A program made the position numbers and the translations under genes. The notes beneath the pieces are model-generated. The model saw only the letters and a program-made list of their open reading frames with translations. It was not told the DNA's origin and ran no database searches. From Pseudomonas sp. FP2335 (GTDB taxonomy: Bacteria > Pseudomonadota > Gammaproteobacteria > Pseudomonadales > Pseudomonadaceae), in assembly GCF_030687535.1 (NCBI RefSeq), contig NZ_CP117437.1, positions 3,741,501 through 3,805,500 on the forward strand: a stretch of 64,000 bases of DNA, read 5' to 3'. This document shows, piece after piece, positions 16,696 to 26,124 of the stretch; position 1 is the first letter of the stretch; every line of letters starts with the position of its first letter.

Positions 16696-19482
16696 ATGCG
16701 ATTAAAGAACTATCTCCACCAGATCAGCCCCGTCCTGTCCACACCCCATGCCGCACGCCGGCTGCTGCGGATTTTTGCGCTGGTGCTGCTGGTGGGCATG
16801 CTGGGCGGCGTGTACAGCTTCCTGCTGTTTACGTTCAACAACGAAATCTCCCAGCGGCGCAGCTACATGAGCAGCGCCATCGCCGAGGCCCATACCTTTT
16901 TCACCACCCGTGAAGCCCTGCTGGAAAGCCTCAGCCTGTCGGCCACACGCAAGGCCGAATTGAACCTGCCGGTGAACGATGAGGAAATCCGCCTGTTGCT
17001 CGGCAAAATCCCGGGTAAGCAATGGAGCATCTGGCTGACCCAGCGCATGCGCGACTTCCTGAAGGCCAAGCAGCTCAACCTGCTGTACGTCGGCACCGAT
17101 GCCCAGGTACTGCGGCTGTACGATGCGGGGCCCGCGGCCGCCGATTTTCCCGCGTCCATGCTGGCGCAACTCAATGCGCTCAAGCAGCAGAAAACCCTGC
17201 AGGAACTCTGGCTGACCCACACCGACGACGGCCACTCGCAGCTGTATATCTTTATCCGCCTGGATGAACGCGACCTGAACTCCGGTTGGCTCGGCCTGGA
17301 AATGGATGACCGCGAAGTCTCCAAGGCGTTGAGCGACCACAGTGCTGGCAAGTTCACCATGTTCAACGCCCAAGGTATGCCTCTATTCAGCAACAGCCGT
17401 AACCCGCCGCCCGGGCAATACCTGCCGCACCTGCGCCAGCAGGACTTCTTCGGTTTTGTCGGCGACGGCTGGCTGCCCGAGCAATTGGTGTTGCGCAAAC
17501 AGCTGAAGTCTTCGGACTGGCAGCTCACCTACTCCATCGACCTGCGTGCCGTCCTTTGGGCGCTATGGCCGCAGATGCTCGGCGCCCTGCTGTTCTGCCT
17601 GCTGACCATCAGCCTGGTGTGCCTGCTGACCCGGCGCCTGGAACACCGCTTCATCACCCCCGCCATCCACCGCATCCAGGCGCTGGTGGAAAGCGAGCTG
17701 TTCAGCCGCGATGTGATCCAGACCGCCCCGGTGGCCCTGTGCGTGCTGCGGCGCACGGACGGCGAAGTGGTGCTGGAAAACACCCTCGCCCAACAATGGC
17801 TCGGCCAAGCCGGCGTGCACCTGGGGCCGGGCTGGATTCGTGGTGCCTTCGACCCCGACGCCCCCAGCCTCACCGACTACTTCGAGGCTGCCGATGGTCG
17901 TCACCTGTACCTGAGCTGCGCACCTACCCGCTACAAGGGGGAAGACGTGTTGCTCTGCGCCTTCAGCGACATCAGCGCACGCACCCAGATCGAAGCGGCG
18001 CTGGAACAGGCACGCCAATCCGCCGATGCCGCCAACGAAGCCAAGACGCTGTTCCTGGCGACCATGAGCCACGAAATCCGCACGCCGCTGTATGGCGTGC
18101 TCGGCACCCTGGAACTGCTCGCCCGCACCCGCCTGGATGCCCAGCAGAAAAGCTACCTGCATGCCATCGAAGGTTCCTCGGCGACGCTGCTGCAACTGAT
18201 TTGCGATGTGCTCGACGTGTCAAAGATCGAAGCCGGCCAACTGGCCCTGGAGTTGAGCGAGTTTTGTGTGCCCAGCCTGGTGCAGGAAGTGGTGCAGGGT
18301 TACGCCGCCGCCGCACAGAGCAAGGGTTTGCAGCTGTATGCGTGCCTCGACCCGCAACTGCCGCTGCGCCTGATCGGCGATGCCAGCCGCTTGCGCCAGA
18401 TCCTCAACAACCTGCTGAGCAATGCGGTCAAGTTCACCGACTCCGGGCGCGTAGTACTGCGGGTCAAAAAGCTCAGCTGTGAAGGCGAACGGGCGTGCCT
18501 GCAATGGCAAGTCTCGGACACTGGCAAAGGCATCGCCCAGGAAGACCAGGCGCTGATCTTCGAGCCTTTCTACCAGACCGAAGGCAACCCCCATGTGATC
18601 GCCGGCACCGGTCTCGGCCTGCCCATTTGCCTGCGCCTGACCCACTTGATGAACGGCACCCTGCGCATGGTCAGCGAGCCGGGGCTGGGCAGCAGCTTTT
18701 CCCTGACCGTGCCGCTGGAGCAACCCGCTGGCCTCGCGCCGTCGCTGCTGCCGCTGTTGGCACAGGAGGTGGTGTATGTGCTCTCGCCTGTACGCGAACT
18801 GGCCGACAGCCTCTGCGGCTGGCTGCGCCGCTGGGGCGCCCGTGCGCAGGTTGGCCCGCCGTCCAGCGCCGAGCTGGCCGCACCCGCGGTACTGCTCGAA
18901 CTGGTAGAGCGCAGCCTGGACACCTCCTGGCACGGCCCACGGGTATTCGCCAGCAGCGATGGTGCCCACGAACCGCAGTTCACCGGCGATGGCTGGCAGG
19001 TCAACCTCAACGACCTGAACGCAATCCACCAGGCGGTTCGACACGCCCAGAACGGCCAGGCCGCACCGTCCCAGGCGCGTTGCGAGCGGCGCGACCTGCA
19101 CCCCTTGCACCTGCATATCCTGGTGGCCGAAGACAACGTCATCAACCAGTTGATCCTGCGCGACCAGCTTGAAGAGCTCGGTTGCACCGTAGAGCTGGCC
19201 GGCGATGGCGAAGAGGCCTTGTCCCGCTGGCACGAAGGCGCCTTCGACATCGTCCTCACTGACGTCAACATGCCCAAGCTCAATGGCTACGAACTGGCCG
19301 AAGCCCTGCGGCGCCTTGGCTGCAACACCCCGATCATCGGCGCAACCGCCAACGCCCTGCGCGGTGAAGATGCCTTGTGCCTGGCGGCCGGCATGAATCA
19401 CTGCCTGGTCAAACCCTTCACACTGCGAGCCTTGTTCACTGCCCTGGCTCCCTACGCACGAGCTACCCATGAAACCCTGTAG
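16696..19482 (+). CDS. hybrid sensor histidine kinase without HPt (PvrS/RocS-like)
   Basis: A 928-residue membrane kinase. TM1 is at about 26-48, a periplasmic sensor fills about 50-280 and TM2 is at about 283-310. Then come a linker, HisKA ([16 protein letters not shown], His459), HATPase ([19 protein letters not shown]) and a receiver ([18 protein letters not shown], Asp856). The protein ends right after the receiver, so there is no HPt domain; its phosphate would need an HPt elsewhere, most simply His999 of the second kinase. There is no clear Shine-Dalgarno sequence before the ATG. It overlaps the next gene by 14 nt. The layout resembles PvrS of the P. aeruginosa cupD locus; the signal sensed is unknown. 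Confidence 0.85.
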   Translation: MRLKNYLHQISPVLSTPHAARRLLRIFALVLLVGMLGGVYSFLLFTFNNEISQRRSYMSSAIAEAHTFFTTREALLESLSLSATRKAELNLPVNDEEIRLLLGKIPGKQWSIWLTQRMRDFLKAKQLNLLYVGTDAQVLRLYDAGPAAADFPASMLAQLNALKQQKTLQELWLTHTDDGHSQLYIFIRLDERDLNSGWLGLEMDDREVSKALSDHSAGKFTMFNAQGMPLFSNSRNPPPGQYLPHLRQQDFFGFVGDGWLPEQLVLRKQLKSSDWQLTYSIDLRAVLWALWPQMLGALLFCLLTISLVCLLTRRLEHRFITPAIHRIQALVESELFSRDVIQTAPVALCVLRRTDGEVVLENTLAQQWLGQAGVHLGPGWIRGAFDPDAPSLTDYFEAADGRHLYLSCAPTRYKGEDVLLCAFSDISARTQIEAALEQARQSADAANEAKTLFLATMSHEIRTPLYGVLGTLELLARTRLDAQQKSYLHAIEGSSATLLQLICDVLDVSKIEAGQLALELSEFCVPSLVQEVVQGYAAAAQSKGLQLYACLDPQLPLRLIGDASRLRQILNNLLSNAVKFTDSGRVVLRVKKLSCEGERACLQWQVSDTGKGIAQEDQALIFEPFYQTEGNPHVIAGTGLGLPICLRLTHLMNGTLRMVSEPGLGSSFSLTVPLEQPAGLAPSLLPLLAQEVVYVLSPVRELADSLCGWLRRWGARAQVGPPSSAELAAPAVLLELVERSLDTSWHGPRVFASSDGAHEPQFTGDGWQVNLNDLNAIHQAVRHAQNGQAAPSQARCERRDLHPLHLHILVAEDNVINQLILRDQLEELGCTVELAGDGEEALSRWHEGAFDIVLTDVNMPKLNGYELAEALRRLGCNTPIIGATANALRGEDALCLAAGMNHCLVKPFTLRALFTALAPYARATHETL

Positions 19483-20656
19483 CATTTTGATCGTTGAAGA
19501 CCATCCCTTTCAGCACCTGTATCTGCAGAACCTGTTCAGCGAGTTGGGTGATTTCGACCTGGTGTGCGCCAGGGACGGCGAAGAGGCGCTGGCGTGTCTG
19601 AAACAACGTGACTTCGACCTGGTGCTTACCGACCTACTGATGCCGGGCATGGACGGCGTGCAATTTATCCAGGGCCTGGCCGCACAACCGTCGCGCCCGG
19701 CCCTGGCGATCATGAGTGCCGCCTCACGGCGCATGCTGATGGGCGCGAGCCTGGTGGCGAGCAACCTGCAAGTAAAGGTGATCGGGCTGATCTCCAAGCC
19801 GGTGAATGCTGCCGCCTTGCGCTGCCTGACCGATCAATTGCTGGCGCTGCGTCAGGTCGTACCGGCAGAGGCGCAGCCCGGCATTGATTGCCAAAGCCTG
19901 ACGAATGCCCTGGTCAACGGCGAACTGCAAGCCTGGTTCCAACCCAAGAAAGCCCTGAGCAATGGTCGCATCGTTGCGGCTGAAGCGTTAGTGCGCTGGG
20001 TTCACCCCGAGCATGGCCTGTTACTGCCGGGTGTGTTCCTGCCGGCCTTGATTGCCTGCCACCTGGAAGAACGCCTGTTGTGGTGCGTGCTCAAACAAGC
20101 GATGGCCGCCCAAGCCGTATGGCGCCAACAAGGCTATGACATCCCGGTGTCCATCAACCTGCCCACGCACCTGCTCAACAGCCACGACCTGCCCGACCGC
20201 ATTCTGGCGTTCGTGCTGGAACACCAGGGGTTGCCGGCACGTATCTGTTTCGAGCTGATGGAATGCTCGGTGCCCGACGATATCAGTAATTTCTACGCCG
20301 GCGCCTGCCGCTTGCGCATCAAGGGGTTCGGCCTGTCCCAGGACGATTTCGGCAAGGGCTACAGCTCGTACATGAACCTGGTTTCGGCGCCGTTCACCGA
20401 GGTAAAGATCGACCGCGCCCTGGTACAGGGCTGCAACACCAACGAAGAACTGGCCCAGGCACTCACCAGCATCGTCAGCCTCGGGCGTCAATTGGGCTTG
20501 ATTGTGGTCGCCGAAGGTGTAGAAACCGCGCAAGAACTTGCGCTGTTGCGTAAGATCGACTGCACTCAGGTCCAGGGTTTCCTGATCTCCCACGCCGTCT
20601 CTGCGGATCAGTTCCAGCAATTGCTGACCCACGACGGGCCGGCGAGCGCCTATTGA
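19469..20656 (+). CDS. receiver-EAL response regulator, c-di-GMP phosphodiesterase (PvrR/RocR-like)
   Basis: A 395-residue protein: receiver domain at about 1-125 with acidic pocket ED (10-11), Asp55 in LTDLLMPGMDG and SKP Lys near 109; EAL domain at about 140-390. Catalytic signatures look intact: AAEALVRW, SINLPTHLL, ELMECS, SQDDFGKGYSS, VKIDRAL, EGVETAQE and TQVQGFL. It should hydrolyse c-di-GMP and, as with RocR and PvrR, lower fimbria expression or biofilm when phosphorylated. It overlaps the first kinase by 14 nt. It probably competes with the RcsB-like regulator for the single HPt of the locus (inference from the related P. aeruginosa systems). Confidence 0.87.
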   Translation: MKPCSILIVEDHPFQHLYLQNLFSELGDFDLVCARDGEEALACLKQRDFDLVLTDLLMPGMDGVQFIQGLAAQPSRPALAIMSAASRRMLMGASLVASNLQVKVIGLISKPVNAAALRCLTDQLLALRQVVPAEAQPGIDCQSLTNALVNGELQAWFQPKKALSNGRIVAAEALVRWVHPEHGLLLPGVFLPALIACHLEERLLWCVLKQAMAAQAVWRQQGYDIPVSINLPTHLLNSHDLPDRILAFVLEHQGLPARICFELMECSVPDDISNFYAGACRLRIKGFGLSQDDFGKGYSSYMNLVSAPFTEVKIDRALVQGCNTNEELAQALTSIVSLGRQLGLIVVAEGVETAQELALLRKIDCTQVQGFLISHAVSADQFQQLLTHDGPASAY

Positions 20657-20706
20657 CCGGCTGCCGGGTGTGGAACAACACCGTTAGCTTGCGAGGTCAC
20701 CGCGTC

Positions 20707-23700
20707 ATGCATCCCCCCAATGCCTTCCTGGAGAAACTCACCAGCAGTTCACTGCGCCTGAACAAAGGCTTGCAGGTATTGGGAGCCTTGGTGCTGTTGC
20801 TGCTGGGTATCAGCTACCTGGGGGTGCAACGCATGGTCCAGGAGCAGCATGAAACCCTGCAATTCCATTTCGCCCGGCTGATGGAGAATATCCACGAGCA
20901 GGAAGCCTTCCTGCACGAAGTCTCGCGGGGCAGTATCCAGGGCGAACTCAACCCTTCGGCCCTGCTCCCACCCGTTGCGCAAAAGCCGCTGCCCGAAGAA
21001 GGACCGAATATCTATGAGGGTCGCGGGCTGCCGTTTTCCCTGCCCTACAGCCTGAAAATCAACCCGGACAAGATCGCCGCCGCCGAGTACCCCAAGGTGT
21101 TCGCCCTCGGCACCTACTTGTCGGCTTACTACAGCGCATTCTGGGCCGCCTCTCACTATCAGTCGCCCCAGGTAATGGTGGTCAACAGCCCGGACAACTT
21201 CGACATCAGCGTGCCCGCCACCGGCCGGCTGCGCGATGGCGGCCAGGTGCCCGTCGGTGCGCTGCTGGACGTGCTGACCCAGTTGAGCGAACGCCTGCAC
21301 GCACAGAATTCGTCGCGGACGGATCATCAAGTGCACTGGGAACCCTACGCCCCCACACCCGATCACAACGGTGCGCCCGTGCTGCTGGGCTATGTCGACA
21401 TCAACCTGGCCTCGACCGCGCTGACCATCGACGGCGCCAACACCTGGGTGGTGGTGGCCTCTCTGCTGGACCTGGCCAAGGTCAATCACATCGAGCGCTT
21501 GATGCAGTGGTCGATCTACGACAACTTCACCTTGATCACCCCAGCCGGCATGACACTGACTGGCGCGGTGAAGCCCGGCCAAGTGCTGAACGAGGGCGTG
21601 AATGTCACCCGCGACGGCCTGGTGTTCAAGCTGACCAGCCAGGACGGCCAGCCCTGGACGGCGATCTACGTGATCAGCCTGCAACGCTTCCTCGACTACG
21701 CGCTGTGGCCACTACTGTGCCTGCTGGCCGTGGCGCTGGCGATGCTGGGCTGCAGCCGCGCCTTCAACCGTTGGTACACGGCACGGGTGGTGTTGCCTGC
21801 CCATCAGGCCCACGCCAGCATCGCCGAAAGCGAGGCGTTCAGCCGCGCGGTCATCGACACCGCGCCGACCGGCCTGTGCGTGATCCGCCGCAGCGATCAT
21901 CATGTCCTCCTGCAAAACCAGCGGGCCCAGCAATGGCGGGACGCCCGCGCCTTGTTCGAGTTGCTCAAACAGCAGCCGCACACCGTGCCGGGCCAGGCCG
22001 ACCTTGAAAGTGACGGCCACCACCTGCACGTGGCCTTCGTGCCCACCCGTTACCAGGGCCAGGACGCGTGGTTGTGTGCAGTGCACGACGTCACCCGGCA
22101 CATCGAAGATGCCGCCGCCCTGGAGGACGCCCGCCAGGCGGCCGATTCGGCGAACCAGGCCAAGAGCCGCTTCCTCGCGACCATGAGCCATGAAATCCGC
22201 ACACCGCTGTATGGCGTGCTGGGCACCCTGGAGCTGCTCGGCCTGACCTCGCTCGCGCCACGTCAGCAGGATTACCTGCAGACCATCCAGCGTTCGTCCA
22301 CCACCCTGTTCCAGTTGATCAGCGACGTGCTGGATGTGTCGAAGATCGAAGCCGGGCAAATGACCCTCGAACTCCAGGATTTCTGCCCGCTGGAATTGAC
22401 GCAAGACTGTGTGCGCACCTACAGCGCGTTCGCCCGCTCCAAGGGCTTGCAGCTGTATGCCTGCATCGACGCGAACCTGCCGGACAGGGTGTGCGGTGAC
22501 CCGCTGCGGATCCGCCAGATCCTCAATAACCTGCTGAGCAATGCGATCAAGTTCACCGACAACGGGCGCGTGGTCCTGCGCCTGCGCGGCCTGGAAACCA
22601 GCGATGGGCGGATCGACCTGGACTGGCAAGTCAGCGACTCCGGCGTGGGCATTTCCCAAGCACAGCAGCAACAACTGTTCGACCCGTTCTACCAGGCCGA
22701 AGATGCCACCAGCCAGGCCGGTGCCGGCCTGGGCCTGGCGATCTGCAAATGGCTGTGCGAGCTCATGCACGGGCAACTGAAGGTGGTCAGCGAACCCGGC
22801 CTGGGCAGCAGCTTTACCCTGCAAGTTGCACTAAAGCCCGTGCCAGGCACGTTGGCCGACTGTCCGGCCTTCAGCCCCGGTACGCCGGCTGTCTACGTGC
22901 GCGCACTGGAACCGGAGCGGGCGCAACACATGATCGATTGGCTCAAACGCCTGGGTCTCGACAGCCGCGCGCTGGCAACCGACCTGCCCGCCTGCGCCGT
23001 GTTGGTGGACTTCACCGACAATCCGGCATGGCCCGGCACACGCATTATCGCCAGCGCCGGAGGGCCGAACCCGGCGCAACGCTGCGGCGGTGATTGGGCG
23101 GTCGACGCCGACGATGTACGCGCCATTGCCTGGGCGATCTACCTGGCGCAATACGGCGCCGACGCCGGCCAGCGCCCCGCGCCATCCGCCCAGGCACGCC
23201 CGCTGAACCTGCACGTGCTGGTGGCCGAAGACAACGTGATCAACGCGGCCATCATCCAGGAACAACTGGAAGCCCTGGGCTGCTCGGTGGTACTCACCGC
23301 CAACGGCGAACAGGCACTGACCCAATGGGTGTCCGGACGCTTCGACCTGGTGCTGACCGACGTGAATATGCCAGTGATGAACGGTTACCAGTTGGCCGAG
23401 GCATTGCGCCGGCGCGACGCCACACTGCCGATTATCGGGGTGACCGCCAATGCCATGCGCGAAGAAGGCGAACACTGCACAGCCGTCGGCATGAATGGGT
23501 GGATGGTCAAGCCGCTGAACCTCGCCAACCTGCGTGCGCAATTGCAACAACACTGCAAGATCGAAGTGCCCGCCGTCGTCGAGATGCCGGCGCTGTCGCC
23601 CAAGATGCGCGAACTGTTTGTCACCACGCTGCGTCAGGACGTGCACACCACCCTGGCCGCACTGGACAACCAAGACGCCAATGGCGCTGCACAACAACTG

Positions 23701-23865
23701 CACAGCATGGCCGGTGCCCTCGGCGCCGTGCAGCTCGGTGATATGGCCAATGCCTTTGTCGAGCTGGAACTTCGCCTGGCCGGCATGGCCGTCACGCCCG
23801 CCCTGGCCTTGGAGGTGAGGCGCAAACTGACGAGCCTCACGGCATTGCTCGACACCTTTGAATAA
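20707..23865 (+). CDS. hybrid sensor histidine kinase with HPt (RcsC/RocS-like)
   Basis: A protein of about 1052 residues. I chose ATG 20707 (MHPPNAFLEKL) with GAGGT upstream; the frame also allows a TTG at 20653. TM1 is at about 20-40, a large periplasmic domain runs to about 340, TM2 is around 345-365. HisKA has [16 protein letters not shown] (His495), HATPase has NNLLSNAIKFT and GAGLGLAI, the receiver has LTDVNMP (Asp885) and the HPt domain has QLHSMAGALGA (His999). It is a full unorthodox kinase and carries the only HPt in the locus, so it is the likely phosphate hub for both response regulators. Its kinase core is clearly paralogous to the first kinase; the sensor domains differ. Confidence 0.87.
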   Translation: MHPPNAFLEKLTSSSLRLNKGLQVLGALVLLLLGISYLGVQRMVQEQHETLQFHFARLMENIHEQEAFLHEVSRGSIQGELNPSALLPPVAQKPLPEEGPNIYEGRGLPFSLPYSLKINPDKIAAAEYPKVFALGTYLSAYYSAFWAASHYQSPQVMVVNSPDNFDISVPATGRLRDGGQVPVGALLDVLTQLSERLHAQNSSRTDHQVHWEPYAPTPDHNGAPVLLGYVDINLASTALTIDGANTWVVVASLLDLAKVNHIERLMQWSIYDNFTLITPAGMTLTGAVKPGQVLNEGVNVTRDGLVFKLTSQDGQPWTAIYVISLQRFLDYALWPLLCLLAVALAMLGCSRAFNRWYTARVVLPAHQAHASIAESEAFSRAVIDTAPTGLCVIRRSDHHVLLQNQRAQQWRDARALFELLKQQPHTVPGQADLESDGHHLHVAFVPTRYQGQDAWLCAVHDVTRHIEDAAALEDARQAADSANQAKSRFLATMSHEIRTPLYGVLGTLELLGLTSLAPRQQDYLQTIQRSSTTLFQLISDVLDVSKIEAGQMTLELQDFCPLELTQDCVRTYSAFARSKGLQLYACIDANLPDRVCGDPLRIRQILNNLLSNAIKFTDNGRVVLRLRGLETSDGRIDLDWQVSDSGVGISQAQQQQLFDPFYQAEDATSQAGAGLGLAICKWLCELMHGQLKVVSEPGLGSSFTLQVALKPVPGTLADCPAFSPGTPAVYVRALEPERAQHMIDWLKRLGLDSRALATDLPACAVLVDFTDNPAWPGTRIIASAGGPNPAQRCGGDWAVDADDVRAIAWAIYLAQYGADAGQRPAPSAQARPLNLHVLVAEDNVINAAIIQEQLEALGCSVVLTANGEQALTQWVSGRFDLVLTDVNMPVMNGYQLAEALRRRDATLPIIGVTANAMREEGEHCTAVGMNGWMVKPLNLANLRAQLQQHCKIEVPAVVEMPALSPKMRELFVTTLRQDVHTTLAALDNQDANGAAQQLHSMAGALGAVQLGDMANAFVELELRLAGMAVTPALALEVRRKLTSLTALLDTFE

Positions 23866-23887
23866 CCTCACTCTGGATAATCACCCC

Positions 23888-24535
23888 ATGGAAACCCTCA
23901 ACGTAGTCATTGCAGACGATCACCCCATCGTGCTGGTCGGGGTACGGGAACTGGTCGAGCGCGATGAGCGTTTTCGCGTGGTGGGCGAAGCCGTGTGCTC
24001 CAACGAATTGGTGACGCTGCTGGAAAACACCGCCGTTGACCTGGTGATCACCGACTTCAACATGCCGGCGGACTCGCCCTACGGCGATGGCCTGAAACTG
24101 GTGGAGTACCTGGTGCGGCGCTTTCCCAAGGTGCGCGTGCTGGTGCTGACGATGATCTCCAACCCGCTGATCCTGACGCGCTTGCAGGAATTGGGCGTAC
24201 TGGCCGTGATCCAGAAGAACCAGCTGCACAATGAGATCCAGGCGGCGCTCAAGGCCATCGCCCGGGGCAATCCGATCCGCAGCAGCGGGCCGCTACCGAC
24301 GTCGGTGATGGAGTCCGGCGCCGATTTGAATGAGCGGTTTACCCGGTTGTCGCCCAAGGAACACGAGATCCTGCGTTTGTTCGTGGCCGGACAAAGTGTC
24401 AATGAAATCGCCCGGGGCTTGAACCGAAGTGCCAAGACCATCAGCACGCAAAAAGTGGCGGCGATGCGCAAGTTGGAAGTTACCAGCGACCAGGACTTAT
24501 TGGCTTATTGCATAGAACGCAACTTGTTCAACTAG
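23888..24535 (+). CDS. RcsB-like LuxR-family response regulator
   Basis: A 215-residue regulator starting METLNVVIADDHPIVLVG. Phospho-acceptor Asp56 lies in LVITDFNMP, the same position as in E. coli RcsB, and the NPLILTRL region also matches RcsB-type receivers. The HTH part, LSPKEHEILRLFVAG...EIARGLNRSAKTISTQK, is close to the RcsB recognition helix (LNRSIKTISSQK from memory). This supports binding to the RcsB-box-like motifs found upstream of the adhesin, the kinase and the pilin genes. It ends 25 bp before the pilin promoter box. Likely activator of the fimbria genes and of its own operon. Confidence 0.87.
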   Translation: METLNVVIADDHPIVLVGVRELVERDERFRVVGEAVCSNELVTLLENTAVDLVITDFNMPADSPYGDGLKLVEYLVRRFPKVRVLVLTMISNPLILTRLQELGVLAVIQKNQLHNEIQAALKAIARGNPIRSSGPLPTSVMESGADLNERFTRLSPKEHEILRLFVAGQSVNEIARGLNRSAKTISTQKVAAMRKLEVTSDQDLLAYCIERNLFN

Positions 24536-24559
24536 CCCTTATTCAAACAATCGGATTTC

Positions 24560-24602
24560 TAAGGATCGTCTGATGTCTAACTAATGGCCAGGGCTTTATT
24601 GT
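24560..24602 (+). promoter_or_regulatory. RcsB-box-like promoter of the pilin operon
   Basis: TAAGGATCGTCTGA at 24560-24573, 23 bp, then TATTGT at 24597-24602. The 16 bases CTAAGGATCGTCTGAT are identical to the copy before the first kinase gene, and the TTTC preceding the box is shared with the adhesin copy. The -35 position (TGTCTA) is weak. Confidence 0.6.
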
Positions 24603-24632
24603 GTTGTTTCAACTCCCAGCATGGAAAACAAC

Positions 24633-25223
24633 ATGAAACAGCTCTCTCGGACACTTCTGGCCCTGTCGATCTTTGCCGCCGGCAATGCGTTCGCCGTCGA
24701 CCCGCCTGCCACACCGACCAAGGCTGGTAGCGGCACCATCAACTTCACCGGCTCCATCAACAACGATGCTTGCTCGGTGGAAGGCATTGGTTTGAACAAA
24801 ACCATTTCGGTGAACATGGGTGAAGTGTCGATCAAGGACATGGGCACCGCCACCGCACCGCAAGGCACCGGCACCCTGAGCGCAGAGAACTTCGACATGA
24901 AGATCAGCTGCAACGCCGGCACCAAAGTGGCAATGCTGTTCGAACCGACCAAAGGCGCGGGCTCGGGCATCGTTGCCGGAACCAAGGTGTTGAAACTGAT
25001 CGACGGCCTGGGCGCCGCCAAGAACGTCGGTATCGCCCTGCTCGATGCCAACGGTGCCTTGATCGACTTGAGCACCCCGGCCACTGCAAAGATCGAGAAC
25101 ACCCTGCAAGACAGCAATACCACGCTGAAATTCTCGGCCGCCTACGTTACCACCGCCGATGCCAAAACGGCCGTGGCTGGTCGCGGCGACGCCACCCTGC
25201 CGTTCACGCTGCAATACGAATAA
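24633..25223 (+). CDS. major fimbrial subunit (chaperone-usher pilin)
   Basis: A pilin of 196 residues from ATG 24633 (MKQLSRTLLALSIFAAGNAFA signal peptide); an in-frame ATG at 24621 would add four residues. The mature protein has the pilin pattern: GTINFTGSINNDACSVE with first Cys, DMKISCNAGTKV with the second, and the C-terminal donor-strand signature ATLPFTLQYE with penultimate Tyr. It would be secreted by Sec, folded by the PapD-type chaperone and polymerised through the usher. A strong hairpin follows the gene, which fits higher pilin than usher levels. Confidence 0.87.
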   Translation: MKQLSRTLLALSIFAAGNAFAVDPPATPTKAGSGTINFTGSINNDACSVEGIGLNKTISVNMGEVSIKDMGTATAPQGTGTLSAENFDMKISCNAGTKVAMLFEPTKGAGSGIVAGTKVLKLIDGLGAAKNVGIALLDANGALIDLSTPATAKIENTLQDSNTTLKFSAAYVTTADAKTAVAGRGDATLPFTLQYE

Positions 25224-25244
25224 CCCGCGCGAACGCCCAGGCAC

Positions 25245-25270
25245 AGTGCAGGGCCATACGGCCCTGCACT
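25245..25270 (+). terminator. intercistronic hairpin after the pilin gene
   Basis: A perfect 11-bp stem AGTGCAGGGCC/GGCCCTGCACT with a 4-base loop, followed by TTCATT rather than a long T run. It could be a leaky terminator or a 3' stabiliser that keeps pilin mRNA above that of the chaperone and usher. Confidence 0.7.
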
Positions 25271-25295
25271 TTCATTCAACAGCGCGGTAGCCATC

Positions 25296-26039
25296 ATGTT
25301 TTATCGTCACACTCTATCCCTCTGCGTGGGCCTGTTGGGCCTGCTTGCGGCTAACTCGGCCACGGCCGGCATTTCATTGAGCAGCACCCGCCTGATCTTC
25401 GACGGCACGCATAAAGAAGCCGGTATTACCGTGCGTAACAACGGCGAAACCGTGTTGATCCAGTCATGGGTCGACACTGACAACGCTCCATCCGCACCGT
25501 TTGCCGTGACCCCGCCCCTGGCACGAATCAATGGTGAAGAGCAGCAACTGCTGCGGGTGATCTACGAAGGCCAGGGCATGCCAACCGACCGCGAGTCGAT
25601 GGTGTGGCTCAATGTGCAGGAGATCCCCCAGGCTTCGAAACTGCAGAACACCCTGCAACTGGCCGTACGCCAGCGCATCAAGCTGTTCTTCCGCCCTGCG
25701 GGCATGAAGAACGAGGCCTACCTGGCACCGACCGAGCTGATGTGGAGCCTGGCCGAGCGTGCCGGCAAGCCGGTGCTGGTGGTGACCAACCCGGGCCTGT
25801 ATCACGTGTCAATTGCCGAAATCACCCTGCATGCCGGCGGCGTCAAAGAACATCCTTTTGATTCGATGATGATCGCGCCCGGCGAACAAAAAGAGTTCCC
25901 CCTCAAACAACTAAGCCGGGACAGTTCGCCAACATTGTTGTTCAGCAGCATTAATGACTATGGCGCACAAGACCGATACACCGCACGCCTTTCAAACAGC
26001 GCCGACAGCCGCGCCACGTTGAATAAAGAATCGCCATAA
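25296..26039 (+). CDS. PapD-type periplasmic fimbrial chaperone
   Basis: A 247-residue chaperone with signal peptide (MFYRHTLSLCVGLLGLLAANSATA). The mature part has GISLSSTRLIFDG, containing the conserved Arg that anchors the subunit C-terminus, and VRQRIKLFFRP, containing the conserved Lys. WLNVQEIP and ITVRNN are further family hallmarks. It folds and caps the pilin and adhesin by donor-strand complementation in the periplasm. Lies between the pilin and usher genes. Confidence 0.9.
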   Translation: MFYRHTLSLCVGLLGLLAANSATAGISLSSTRLIFDGTHKEAGITVRNNGETVLIQSWVDTDNAPSAPFAVTPPLARINGEEQQLLRVIYEGQGMPTDRESMVWLNVQEIPQASKLQNTLQLAVRQRIKLFFRPAGMKNEAYLAPTELMWSLAERAGKPVLVVTNPGLYHVSIAEITLHAGGVKEHPFDSMMIAPGEQKEFPLKQLSRDSSPTLLFSSINDYGAQDRYTARLSNSADSRATLNKESP

Positions 26040-26124
26040 CCCGTCTGCCATTCTGGCAAACGCACTTTCACTGTATTTCTCTTCGCTCCGTTAGTTCGTA
26101 TCGGAGGTGATATAGGGTTCCTGC

